A DNA stretch of 64,000 nt. Origin: Flavobacterium suncheonense GH29-5 = DSM 17707 (lineage in GTDB: Bacteria; Bacteroidota; Bacteroidia; Flavobacteriales; Flavobacteriaceae). This document shows positions 16,268 through 25,900 of this stretch, in pieces. Under the pieces are notes generated by a model. The model did not search any database. It saw only the letters and a program-made list of their open reading frames with translations, and was not told where the DNA came from. The position numbers and the translations under genes are program-made. Position 1 is the first letter of the stretch. Each line of letters starts with the position of its first letter. The stretch is from NCBI RefSeq assembly GCF_000430025.1, contig NZ_AUCZ01000003.1:186001-250000 (forward strand), read 5' to 3'.

Positions 16268-18235
16268 TTATTTATTTAATTCACTTTTTACTCGTGCAAA
16301 AGTAGCGTCATTTATTTTAATGGAAAATTCTTTTTTAAGTTCATCCACCCAATGTTGCTCCAGATACTGCTGATAATCGTTAATCACACGGCCTCTAGCT
16401 TCTTCCAGAGTTTTATCGGAGACCGGAAGTTTGGCATCGATGGCCGCAACGAAGTAATAATTTCCTTCCTGAACAATCTCTGAAATTCCTTTTTCATAGC
16501 TTTTCAGTTTTGGCAAACCGTCTGCACCGATTTCAAAAACACCCGTTTTAACCATAACGTCTACTTTGCCGTCTTTGTTCAGCTGTTCTTTGATATAATC
16601 GGCTGATTTTTTCTTTTTCAGGTATTGCTGTACTTTCTTAATAACATCCGCTTTGGTTGAAGAGAAAACATTTCCCTGAATGCGCTCTTTCCACTGATAT
16701 TTCGATTTGTTCAATTCGTAGAATTTCTGCAATCCGATAGTGTCGGTTTTAGCTTTCTGCCAGATTTCTTTCTCCATCAGATCAAAAAGCAGCAGACCGT
16801 CACGGTACTCATCCATTACATAGGAAAACTCCGGGAACTCTTTTTCAAGATTGTCATTGTAATAGGCCGACAATTGTTCTTCCACAAACTTACCGTACAG
16901 TTTATCCGCCAGTTTGGAAAGCGGTTTGACACCCATATTCTGCTTCTGCTGTCCAAACATATAACTTAAAAACGCGCGAACGTTAACCTCTTTGTCTTTG
17001 TTAATCACCAAAAGCGTTTCGTTAAAATTTTTAAGGTCTGTTGGCAGTTCCCATTCGTTTTTATAGTATTTATCGTTTAAAAGTGCTACTGCTTTAGCAT
17101 ACACTTTTTCGTTGCGTTTTACGATATATTTCTTACGCAGCTTTTCATTCAGCGAGGCACTGATTAATTTGGAACGATCGTCTTTTCGGATTTTAGCATC
17201 GAAATCTGCCTCTACTTCCTCTAGGGGTTTTATCGGATGTTTTTCCAGCAGTTTGATGATATGCCATCCGAATTCCGACTGAAACGGCTCTGAAATCTGC
17301 TCCTGCTCTTTCAGCGAAAAGGCCACATTTTCAAAAATTTCCGAACTCAACTCTCCGGATCCGAAACGCTGCAAAGCCCCGCCTTTCCCTGATGACGATT
17401 TGTCCTGCGAGAATTGTTGTGCGAGTACTTCAAAACTTTCGCCTTGTTTCAACTTCTTGTAAACATCTTCAATCGTAGCTTTTGCAGCAGCGGCCTCAAT
17501 CGGATTTTGTCCGTTTAACGTCATGATGTGAGCAACGGTAACCTGACCACGGTTGTCTCGGATGTCCTCCACTTTTACCAAATGATACCCAAAACGGGTT
17601 CTCGCCGGCATCGAAATACTTCCTTTCGGTGTTTTATAAGCTGCCGTTTCAAAAGGATACACCATTCGGAATACCGAAAACCATCCCAGATTCCCTTTAT
17701 TGTCTTTAGCCGAAGGATCTTGTGAATACTGCATGGCCAAACTCTCAAAACTCTCTCCTGCCAATGCTCTTTTGCGAATTTCCATGGCCTGATTGTAAGC
17801 TTTTAAAGTATCGGCCGGCGCTGCATTTTCATCAACGGAAAACAAAATGTGTGAGGCTTTGATTTCTTTCAGGGAACGCTGATAGGCTTCATTAATAAGC
17901 TCTTTCGTTACTTTGGTATCTGTTGTATAATTACGGGAAAGCTGGGTTCTGTAGGAACGCAGTTCGTTCTGATATGCCACTCCGTCCTGCAATCCTAACT
18001 TATTGGCTTTTGCTACTTTCAGTTTGTACCCGATAAACAAATCCAGATATTGGTTTAAGTCTTTTTGAGAATCATCTTTTACCAAATCGAGATTCTTTTT
18101 ATACACCCTTACAAATTCGTCTGTGTAATACGGCTTTTCATCAATAGTAAAAAGTACTTCTTTTTTGATTTCCTGAGCATGACCTGCACTATTCAAGGCT
18201 AAAAACATGCCCAACAAAACGTTTCTGAATTTCAT
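16268..18235 (-). CDS. Periplasmic peptidyl-prolyl isomerase with two parvulin domains
   Basis: A 655-residue exported protein with signal peptide ending AGHAQ. Two parvulin (rotamase) domains follow each other in the first half: KASHILFSVDENAAP with YSQDPSAKDNKGNLGWF, then VAHIMTLNGQN with FSQDKSSSGKGGALQRFG and FQSEFGWHIIKL. The second half (about residues 360-655) is a long, helix-rich chaperone-like region without a motif I recognise. Large PpiC/PrsA-like proteins of this type are common in Bacteroidota next to surA. The role is probably folding of outer-membrane and secreted proteins. A good promoter precedes it and the SurA-like gene follows by 36 bp, so the two form a chaperone operon. 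Confidence 0.88.
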   Translation of the reverse strand: MKFRNVLLGMFLALNSAGHAQEIKKEVLFTIDEKPYYTDEFVRVYKKNLDLVKDDSQKDLNQYLDLFIGYKLKVAKANKLGLQDGVAYQNELRSYRTQLSRNYTTDTKVTKELINEAYQRSLKEIKASHILFSVDENAAPADTLKAYNQAMEIRKRALAGESFESLAMQYSQDPSAKDNKGNLGWFSVFRMVYPFETAAYKTPKGSISMPARTRFGYHLVKVEDIRDNRGQVTVAHIMTLNGQNPIEAAAAKATIEDVYKKLKQGESFEVLAQQFSQDKSSSGKGGALQRFGSGELSSEIFENVAFSLKEQEQISEPFQSEFGWHIIKLLEKHPIKPLEEVEADFDAKIRKDDRSKLISASLNEKLRKKYIVKRNEKVYAKAVALLNDKYYKNEWELPTDLKNFNETLLVINKDKEVNVRAFLSYMFGQQKQNMGVKPLSKLADKLYGKFVEEQLSAYYNDNLEKEFPEFSYVMDEYRDGLLLFDLMEKEIWQKAKTDTIGLQKFYELNKSKYQWKERIQGNVFSSTKADVIKKVQQYLKKKKSADYIKEQLNKDGKVDVMVKTGVFEIGADGLPKLKSYEKGISEIVQEGNYYFVAAIDAKLPVSDKTLEEARGRVINDYQQYLEQHWVDELKKEFSIKINDATFARVKSELNK

Positions 18236-18308
18236 ATTAATGATGGTATTTATAAATAGTTGTTTTACAAATTAAACCACAAAACACTGTTTTTCGTTTT
18301 GCGACCAA

Positions 18309-18339
18309 CAAAAATAGCAATTCAAAGCTATTATACAAC
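18309..18339 (-). promoter_or_regulatory. Promoter of the parvulin operon
   Basis: On the minus strand GTTG, a 19-bp spacer and TATTTTTG. The -7 box matches TAnnTTTG; the upstream box matches in three of four bases. The leader would be about 65 bp. Confidence 0.6.
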
Positions 18340-18438
18340 CATACCGCACTGTATTAACAAAAAATTATGCGCAAAAAACAAGCATTCCTGAAGTTTTCTA
18401 TTTTTTTGATAATAAAATGAGTTCTCGCAAATTATAAT

Positions 18439-18446
18439 TACTTTTG
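18439..18446 (+). promoter_or_regulatory. -7 box of prfC
   Basis: TACTTTTG fits TAnnTTTG, 20 bp before the prfC start codon. The nearest upstream TTTG is about 30 bp away, too far for the consensus, so only the -7 box is claimed. Confidence 0.55.
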
Positions 18447-18466
18447 CACCCACAAATTTTTGTCTG

Positions 18467-20056
18467 ATGAGTTTTCAAAAAGAAATACAACGAAGAAGAA
18501 CTTTCGGGATTATTTCCCACCCCGATGCCGGTAAAACAACCTTAACCGAAAAACTGCTTTTGTTCGGAGGAGCCATTCAGGAAGCCGGAGCCGTAAAAAG
18601 TAATAAAATCAAGAAAGGAGCCACTTCCGATTTCATGGAAATTGAACGACAGAGAGGGATTTCGGTAGCAACTTCCGTATTGGCTTTTAACTATAAAGAC
18701 AAAAAAATCAACATTCTGGATACGCCGGGGCACAAGGATTTCGCCGAAGACACTTTCCGGACCTTAACCGCTGTGGACAGTGTAATCGTGGTAATTGACG
18801 TAGCCAAAGGGGTTGAGGAACAAACCGAGAAACTCGTGGAAGTATGCCGTATGCGCAACATCCCGATGATTGTTTTCATCAACAAATTAGACCGTGAAGG
18901 TAAAGACGCGTTCGATTTGATGGACGAAGTGGAAAAAAAACTGGGACTTCACGTAACGCCGCTTAGTTTCCCAATTGGCATGGGGTATGACTTCCAGGGG
19001 ATTTACAACATCTGGGAGAAAAACATCAACCTGTTTGAAGGAGACAGCCGTAAAAACATTGAAGAAACCATCGCATTCGACGACGTAAACAATCCTGAAC
19101 TGGAAAAAATAATCGGGGAAAAACCCGCAAACAAACTGCGTGAGGAACTGGAACTGGTTTCGGAAGTTTACCCTGCCTTTAGCCGTGAAGATTATCTTGA
19201 GGGCAAATTACAGCCGGTTTTCTTCGGTTCTGCCTTAAATAATTTCGGGGTTCGCGAGTTGCTGGATTGTTTTATCGAAATTGCACCGACGCCAAGACCG
19301 AAAGATTCCGACACCCGTGAAGTAAAACCGGAAGAACCTAAATTTTCAGGTTTTGTCTTTAAAATTCACGCCAATATGGATCCGAAACACCGCGACCGTC
19401 TGGCCTTCGTAAAAATCGTTTCCGGAACTTTTGAAAGAAACAAACCGTATTTGCACGTGCGTTTGGGGAAAAACTTAAAATTCTCCAGTCCGAATGCCTT
19501 CTTTGCCGAGAAAAAAGAAATCGTTGACATTTCGTATCCGGGTGACATTGTAGGCTTACATGATACCGGGAACTTCAAAATCGGTGACACTTTAACGGAA
19601 GGTGAAATCATGAATTTCAAAGGAATTCCAAGTTTCTCTCCGGAGCATTTCCGCTACATCAACAACGCCGATCCGATGAAAGCCAAACAGCTGGAAAAAG
19701 GAGTCGATCAGCTGATGGACGAAGGTGTGGCGCAGTTATTTACCCTGGAAATGAACAACCGAAAAGTAATCGGAACTGTTGGAGCGCTGCAGTATGAGGT
19801 AATTCAATACCGTCTGGAACACGAATACGGAGCAAAATGTTCGTATGAGAACTTCCCGGCTTTTAAAGCGTGCTGGGTAAAACCGGAAGATCCTAAAAAC
19901 GAAGAATTTGCCGAATTCAAACGCATCAAACAGAAATTTTTAGCGAAAGACAAATACGGGCAATTGGTATTTTTAGCCGATTCGGATTTCTCGATTCAGA
20001 TGACACAGAGTAAATATCCTACAGTAAAACTGCATTTTACATCGGAATTTGAATAA
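18467..20056 (+). CDS. prfC: Peptide chain release factor 3
   Basis: This class II release factor is a GTPase that removes RF1/RF2 from the ribosome after termination. The G domain begins RRTFGIISHPDAGKTTLTEK (P loop DAGKTT), then QRGISVATSV (switch), DTPGHKDF (G3) and FINKLDREG (G4). The length of 529 residues matches RF3 and not EF-G (about 700). Distinctive RF3 features are LLLFGGAIQEAGAVK directly after the P loop and the C-terminal QYEVIQYRLEHEYG. The start ATG lies 20 bp after a -7 box with no Shine-Dalgarno sequence, as expected in this group. It appears monocistronic. Confidence 0.96.
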   Translation: MSFQKEIQRRRTFGIISHPDAGKTTLTEKLLLFGGAIQEAGAVKSNKIKKGATSDFMEIERQRGISVATSVLAFNYKDKKINILDTPGHKDFAEDTFRTLTAVDSVIVVIDVAKGVEEQTEKLVEVCRMRNIPMIVFINKLDREGKDAFDLMDEVEKKLGLHVTPLSFPIGMGYDFQGIYNIWEKNINLFEGDSRKNIEETIAFDDVNNPELEKIIGEKPANKLREELELVSEVYPAFSREDYLEGKLQPVFFGSALNNFGVRELLDCFIEIAPTPRPKDSDTREVKPEEPKFSGFVFKIHANMDPKHRDRLAFVKIVSGTFERNKPYLHVRLGKNLKFSSPNAFFAEKKEIVDISYPGDIVGLHDTGNFKIGDTLTEGEIMNFKGIPSFSPEHFRYINNADPMKAKQLEKGVDQLMDEGVAQLFTLEMNNRKVIGTVGALQYEVIQYRLEHEYGAKCSYENFPAFKACWVKPEDPKNEEFAEFKRIKQKFLAKDKYGQLVFLADSDFSIQMTQSKYPTVKLHFTSEFE

Positions 20057-20093
20057 TTAACAAGCTGAACATCAAAGTAGTGAAGAGAATTAA

Positions 20094-20101
20094 TATATTT
20101 G
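20094..20101 (+). promoter_or_regulatory. -7 box of the PID-CTERM-like small gene
   Basis: TATATTTG fits TAnnTTTG and lies 19 bp before the start codon, showing that the small gene is probably transcribed on its own. No upstream box was found at 17-23 bp. Confidence 0.5.
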
Positions 20102-20120
20102 CTACCCTAAAAAAACTAAA

Positions 20121-20336
20121 ATGAAATCGACCTTATTAAAAATTTACATTTTCAGTTTTCTTTTTATGACTGATTTTGTAGTATTTGCCCAGCCGGGAAC
20201 CGATGATGGCAGCGGCGGCCTGGAAGACGATGATCCTCCTCCTTCGGCACCCATCAACACGAAGCTGCTACTTCTGGCACTGTTCGGAGTTTTATATGCC
20301 GCTTACTATTTCAGAAATAACAGACAGACGACATAA
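20121..20336 (+). CDS. Small exported protein with PID-CTERM-like C-terminal sorting segment
   Basis: This 71-residue protein is almost only targeting signals. Residues 1-23 are a signal peptide ending VFAQ. Next comes a short acidic and proline-rich linker (DDGSGGLEDDDPPPSA). The C-terminus has PIN, a hydrophobic segment LLLLALFGVLYAAYYF, and basic residues RNNR. That order (short motif, transmembrane helix, basic end) is the layout of C-terminal sorting domains. The PI(D/N) opening resembles the PID-CTERM class seen in Bacteroidota, where such proteins are thought to be substrates of an exosortase-like enzyme. Here Asn replaces the usual Asp. No exosortase gene is in the window. It has its own -7 box and terminator, which supports a real gene. 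Function unknown. Confidence 0.7.
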   Translation: MKSTLLKIYIFSFLFMTDFVVFAQPGTDDGSGGLEDDDPPPSAPINTKLLLLALFGVLYAAYYFRNNRQTT

Positions 20337-20363
20337 AAAAACCGCCTTGAAGGCGGTTTTTTT
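20335..20363. terminator. Bidirectional terminator after the small PID-CTERM-like gene
   Basis: AAAAAACCGCC and GGCGGTTTTTT pair around TTGAA. It serves both this gene and the convergent T9SS cargo gene. Confidence 0.85.
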
Positions 20364-20384
20364 ATTCTTATTGATTTAATTTCT

Positions 20385-22445
20385 TTAAAAGATAATTTTT
20401 CGGGTGGCAACAAGACCGTTTCGGATTGCTATTTTAACCAGCAAGACCTGTTTGTTACCTGTTAACGGAACAATGGCTGATGTCGTATCGATGTTTTTCT
20501 TTTCTGTCAGCAACCTGCCCTGAACATCAAAAACCTGAACCGCTTCGATGGCTTCGGCATTGCTTTTTACCACAAGACTGTTATCGGCCACATAAGCAAT
20601 TACATTTGCAGCACCTAAATCCGGATGCTGTACTCCTAAACTGCTGTCTGTATAACGAATCTCAAACCGGTTGGAAAAAGCTCCGGCACCTGAAGTAAAA
20701 ACATACGCTCCGGCCTTCAGATTATGCACTACATTGGCAACATTGTCCTTCAGATAAATCTCCTGACTTCCCAAGAACAAACCTTCCAAACGTTCGAGTG
20801 AAATGGTAAACTGACCGGCTGCATCCGTATTAAAATACAGAGGAACAACGTCTTCATTCTGAAACGGCGCCCTGCCTTCAATTAAATATTTTTCACCTCC
20901 AATAAGCGTACTCAAAGCCACTGAAGTTTCTTCAATCGCCTTACCGTCTATGGCGAAATCTACGCCGTTGGTAGCCACATCAAAATAGCCTAACAGCATT
21001 TGGTTTTTAACCCCGGCGTCACTGACAATATTCAGGCAGAATTTATCGCCTGCTAATTCGTCACTGTCATCCGAAGTGATTTTGAAAAACTGATCCGCAT
21101 TATTGGCTACACGCATTGCATTGTTAAACAGTACACTGGTTTCGCTGTTAACCATTTCCACTATAAATCCCTGACCTGTTCTTAAAATACCATTCGGATT
21201 CACCACCTGTGCTTCTCCGTTGCTTACAAAACCGGCCAATGTCCAGGTGCAATACCCGGGTTCTGTTGCCGTATTGTTAGTTTTTCGCCAGAAATAAAGC
21301 GTTCCGGTAATTTTTGTGGAATTAGCATTCACGAAGTTACTCATCTTTACGGGTGACGGATACGGGTTACCGATAGCATTGTAACGGAATCCTGCCCCGC
21401 CGTTTACCAATGACAGCGTAATATCACCATTATTCGGCACACCCGTGAATTGTCCTGACCAAACGGTTGGTGTTGTCGGGTGATTATTTGGCATCCGGAT
21501 TAAATAGCCTTTACCAGTTTGAAAGGTATTGGCTGACGGGTTAACAGCACTGTAAGTATTTGTTAAAGTATTGTACTCGTAGAAGCGGCCTGTTAAGGTT
21601 TGAGGAGAAAAATTCAGAAGGTTCTGTCCGGTAACCGGAGAAGACCACAATGTATAATCCTGTCGCATCAAGGCTGAACTGTTTCTGCCTACCCGAATTG
21701 GCCCGCTATTATTTCCTGTATAAGTAGTCTGTAATAAATTTGCATTGTTCTGGAGTGTGAAATTACCGTCTCCGACAACTGTTACCGGTCCTGAAGCCGT
21801 TAAATTATATCCTGAATTTACGGTTAAAACACTACCCGGCTGCAATGTTAAGTCTTTAACGGCTGCATTTACAGTTATAACCGGATTATTGGCAGCCGGA
21901 AGAATTATCGCACTGCTGATAGCGGCAGGAACCCTGCTGCAACTCCAGTTATTGGGATCGCTCCATGCCGAACTTACAGTCCCAAGCCAACGGTTTTTCT
22001 TTACTGCAATAGCCTCATTTAAAGAAGTTGCCAAAGCACACCCTCCGGAACCCTGAGCTAAAACCCTGTAATTCCATGTAGCTTCATCTGTTCCGTAAGC
22101 CACATTAATGGTGAGAATACTTGAAATCACCGTCCCTCCGGCATTTATCCGTTGCTCCGTATCATAGGTTATTCCCGAAATTGAAAAGGCCGTTATATTT
22201 TGCCAGACACCCGGCGACGATTCCACCTGCCAAGTAAAAACAACCGAATTGACGTTTCCGGCATAAGGCGTACAAGTACCACTGACAGTACTCACAGCAA
22301 TTTTTTTAGAGGTACCGGTACAAACATCAGAGGTAATCTGGTCTAAGTCGTTATTGAAAACTACCTGACCATTGCCGTAATTTGCAAGCAAAAAGACGAC
22401 AATTACCGACAATCGTCGGAAAGTACTATTTCGGAAAATGTGCAT
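20385..22445 (-). CDS. Secreted T9SS cargo protein with type A sorting domain
   Basis: A 686-residue exported protein with signal peptide ending NYGNGQ. The last ~75 residues form a type A T9SS C-terminal sorting domain: VQVFDVQGRLL, then VPLTGNKQVLLVKI and a terminal basic ATRKIIF. It would be moved across the outer membrane by the type IX system and retained or released. The middle contains a module with LWSSPVTGQNLL, GKGYLIRMPNN, FTGVPNNGDI and AIGNPYPSPV, shared with the other T9SS protein at 59825-61744. No catalytic motif is visible. A surface structural or binding role is likely but unproven. It has its own promoter and is not in an operon. Confidence 0.85.
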   Translation of the reverse strand: MHIFRNSTFRRLSVIVVFLLANYGNGQVVFNNDLDQITSDVCTGTSKKIAVSTVSGTCTPYAGNVNSVVFTWQVESSPGVWQNITAFSISGITYDTEQRINAGGTVISSILTINVAYGTDEATWNYRVLAQGSGGCALATSLNEAIAVKKNRWLGTVSSAWSDPNNWSCSRVPAAISSAIILPAANNPVITVNAAVKDLTLQPGSVLTVNSGYNLTASGPVTVVGDGNFTLQNNANLLQTTYTGNNSGPIRVGRNSSALMRQDYTLWSSPVTGQNLLNFSPQTLTGRFYEYNTLTNTYSAVNPSANTFQTGKGYLIRMPNNHPTTPTVWSGQFTGVPNNGDITLSLVNGGAGFRYNAIGNPYPSPVKMSNFVNANSTKITGTLYFWRKTNNTATEPGYCTWTLAGFVSNGEAQVVNPNGILRTGQGFIVEMVNSETSVLFNNAMRVANNADQFFKITSDDSDELAGDKFCLNIVSDAGVKNQMLLGYFDVATNGVDFAIDGKAIEETSVALSTLIGGEKYLIEGRAPFQNEDVVPLYFNTDAAGQFTISLERLEGLFLGSQEIYLKDNVANVVHNLKAGAYVFTSGAGAFSNRFEIRYTDSSLGVQHPDLGAANVIAYVADNSLVVKSNAEAIEAVQVFDVQGRLLTEKKNIDTTSAIVPLTGNKQVLLVKIAIRNGLVATRKIIF

Positions 22446-22496
22446 TTAGTAGTGATTTTATATAATTGGGCTTTGATTAAGATTCGAAAATCAATA

Positions 22497-22526
22497 CAAA
22501 TATAAGTCAATTATTTGATAATCAAC
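22497..22526 (-). promoter_or_regulatory. Promoter of the T9SS cargo gene
   Basis: On the minus strand GTTG, an 18-bp spacer and TATATTTG. The -7 box is a full match and the upstream box matches three of four bases. Confidence 0.6.
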
Positions 22527-22534
22527 AAACAATA

Positions 22535-22846
22535 TTACGCCTGACCGGTTGGACCGAAATTCAAAGGAATCGGTGGCTGTTCTGCTTCTTTGATTTCACC
22601 GTGAGCTGCCTCAAATCGATGAATATTCTCTCCTAATGCTCTTAACAGACGTTTGGCATGCTGTGGTGTCAAAACAATTCTGGACTTTACTTTTGCCTTT
22701 GGCATCCCCGGCATAATGCTCACAAAATCCAACACAAATTCGGTATTGGAATGATTAATGATGGCCAAATTGGAATAAATCCCTTCTGCTGTCTGTTCAT
22801 CAAGCTCAATATTGATTTGCCCTTGATTGGTATTTTTATCACTCAT
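22535..22846 (-). CDS. DUF3467 protein encoded downstream of rpoC
   Basis: This 103-residue protein matches DUF3467: NIELDEQTAEGIYSNLA, then NTEFVLDFVSIMPG and KVKSRIVLTPQHAKRLLRAL, with a short acidic and proline-rich tail. The family is small, cytoplasmic and of unknown function. In Bacteroidota it is a constant neighbour of rpoBC, which hints at a link to transcription, although that is only inference. It lies 90 bp after rpoC on the same strand, with a strong hairpin between, and shows no promoter consensus of its own. It is probably expressed by read-through from the rpoBC transcript. Confidence 0.88.
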   Translation of the reverse strand: MSDKNTNQGQINIELDEQTAEGIYSNLAIINHSNTEFVLDFVSIMPGMPKAKVKSRIVLTPQHAKRLLRALGENIHRFEAAHGEIKEAEQPPIPLNFGPTGQA

Positions 22847-22880
22847 TATTGTAATAGTTTTAGATAATGCTAAAATATAA

Positions 22881-22909
22881 AATCCCAGCGGTTATTCACC
22901 ACTGGGATT
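22881..22909 (-). terminator. Hairpin between rpoC and the DUF3467 gene
   Basis: On the minus strand AATCCCAGTGGT pairs with ACCGCTGGGATT through 12 bp including one U-G wobble, with a five-base loop, then TTATATTTT. The T tract is imperfect, which fits partial termination or RNA processing. Confidence 0.65.
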
Positions 22910-22936
22910 CATAAATATAATAAAGAATTTTAAATC

Positions 22937-25900
22937 TTAGTAATTAAATTCTTCTTTGGCGGCCAACAATTCGTTGAACTCTTCTTTAGAACCTACGATG
23001 ATGTTGTCGTAATCTCTCATACCGGTTCCGGCCGGAATTCGGTGTCCTACGATAACGTTCTCTTTCAATCCTTCCAAATCGTCAACTTTACCGGCTACCG
23101 CAGCTTCGTTTAATACTTTTGTTGTTTCCTGGAACGACGCCGCAGAAATAAACGATTTAGTTTGTAACGAAGCTCTTGTGATACCCTGAAGTACCGGAGT
23201 AGCAGTTGCTGGAACGACATCTCTTGCCACTACCAGATTCTGATCGTTACGTTTCAACAAGGAGTTTTCGTCGCGTAACTCTCTTGGCGATACAATCTGA
23301 CCCGGTTTTAAGTTTTGAGAATCGCCGGCATCTTCCACCACTTTCATTCCGTATAATTTGTCGTTTTCTGCGATAAAATCAGAGGTGTGTGCCAATTGCT
23401 CTTCTAAGAACAAGGTATCGCCCGGATCCTGAATTTGTACTTTACGCATCATCTGACGAATTACTACCTCAAAGTGTTTGTCGTTGATTTTTACCCCTTG
23501 TAAACGGTAAACCTCCTGAATCTCATTTACCAAGTACTGCTGAACAGCAGATGGCCCCTGGATTCTTAAGATATCTTCCGGAGTGATGGCTCCGTCGGAT
23601 AACGGCATACCTGCTTTTACGAAGTCATTCTCCTGTACTAAAATCTGGTTCGAAAGTTTTACTAAGTATTTCTTCACTTCACCAAATTTAGACTCAATCA
23701 CGATTTCACGGTTACCGCGTTTGATTTTACCAAACGATACCACACCATCAATTTCGGATACTACAGCCGGGTTCGAAGGATTACGAGCTTCTAACAACTC
23801 GGTAATTCTTGGTAAACCTCCTGTGATATCACCCGCTTTCGAAGAACGACGAGGGATTTTTACTAAAATCTTACCTGCTTTAATCTTCTCACCGTCGTTA
23901 ACCATCAAGTGAGCGCCTACCGGTAAGTTGTACGAACGGATCAGTTCGCCGTCTTTTCCGTAGATCAATAAAGTAGGAATTAATTTTTTATTTCTTCCTT
24001 CGGTAATAACTTTCTCCTGGAATCCGGTCTGCTCGTCGATTTCAACCATGAACGTTTGTCCTTGTTCGATATCTTCGTAAGCTACCTTACCGGTAAATTC
24101 AGAGATGATTACCCCGTTATACGGATCCCATTTACAGATGGTTGCACCTTTTTCAACTACGTCGCCGTCTTTTACAAAAATGCTGGAACCGTAAGGAATA
24201 TTATGTGTATTTAAAACAATACCTGTTTTTTCATCTACTAATTTCAATTCGGTAGAACGGGAGATTACGATATCCACAACGTTTCCTTCGTTATCTTCTC
24301 CTTTAACCGTTTTCAAATCTTCGATTTCCAGTTTACCGCCGAAACGTGCAATGATACTTGATTCTTCAGAGATACCTCCTGCAACCCCTCCTACGTGGAA
24401 CGTACGAAGTGTTAACTGTGTACCCGGCTCACCGATGGACTGTGCCGCAATAACACCCACGGCTTCACCTTTCTGCGTCATCTTACCGGTTGCAAGGTTT
24501 CTTCCGTAACATTTAGCACAGATTCCTTTTTCTGCCTCACAGGTAAGCGGAGAACGAACCTCTACTCTCTCAACTGGAGAAGCTTCGATTTCTTTAACAA
24601 CCGCTTCTGTAATCTGCTCACCGGCCTGAACCATTACTTCTCCATTCAATGGATTTACCACATCCTGAAGCGCAACACGTCCTAAGATTCTTTCACCTAG
24701 CGTTTCAACAATCTCTTCATTTTTCTTCAATGCTGAGATCTCAACACCTCTTAAAGTACCACAATCTACAGAGTTTACGATAACATCCTGAGATACGTCA
24801 TGCAAACGACGGGTTAAGTAACCCGCATCCGCTGTTTTTAACGCCGTATCCGCAAGACCTTTACGGGCACCGTGCGTAGAGATGAAGTATTCTAAGATGG
24901 ATAGACCTTCTTTAAAGTTTGACAAGATCGGGTTTTCGATAATTTCACCACCTCCGGCAGTTGATTTTTTCGGCTTAGCCATCAAACCACGCATACCGGT
25001 TAACTGACGAATCTGTTCTTTCGAACCACGCGCTCCGGAATCCAACATCATGTATACCGAGTTGAATCCTTGCTGGTCTTCTCTAATGTTCTTCATCGCC
25101 AATTCGGTCAATAAAGCATTCGTTGAAGTCCAAACGTCGATTACCTGATTGTAACGCTCGTTGTTGGTGATAAGTCCCATGTTATAGTTCATGGTAATAC
25201 CTTCCACCTGCTCGTTGGCATCGGCAATCAAATCCTGTTTCTGGTCCGGAATTTTGATATCTCCCAAAGAGAAAGACAATCCTCCGCGGAATGCGAAACG
25301 ATATCCCATATCTTTGATGTTATCCAGGAAGGCAGCGGTTGTAGGCACATCGGTTACTGCTAAAATTTTACCGATGATATCGCGTAACGATTTTTTAGTC
25401 AATACTTCATTGATGTATCCTGCTTCTTCCGGAACTACCTCGTTAAATAATACTCTACCTGCAGTAGTCTGGATAATTTTATATACTAACTCTCCGTTTT
25501 CGTTGAAATCTTTGGCACGTACTTTCACACGGGCATTCAATTCCAAACGTCCTTCGTTCAGGGCAATGTTTACCTCTTCCGCAGAATAGAAAGTTAATCC
25601 TTCACCTAAAATTTTGTGTGTTTCGGTAGACAAACGCTCTTTGGTCATATAGTAAAGACCCAAAACCATGTCCTGAGAAGGTACCGTGATAGGCGCACCA
25701 TTCGCCGGGTTAAGGATATTGTGGGAAGCCAACATTAACAATTGTGCCTCTAAAATAGCCTCCGGTCCTAACGGCAAGTGAACCGCCATCTGGTCACCGT
25801 CGAAATCCGCGTTGAATGCCGTACAGGTTAACGGGTGCAACTGGATTGCTTTACCTTCGATCAGTTTTGGCTGGAAAGCCTGAATACCTAATCGGTGCAA

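Noticed and set aside
20057..20120. PID-CTERM-like gene as the downstream member of a prfC operon
   Set aside because: A separate -7 box (TATATTTG) lies between them, so an independent unit is more likely.
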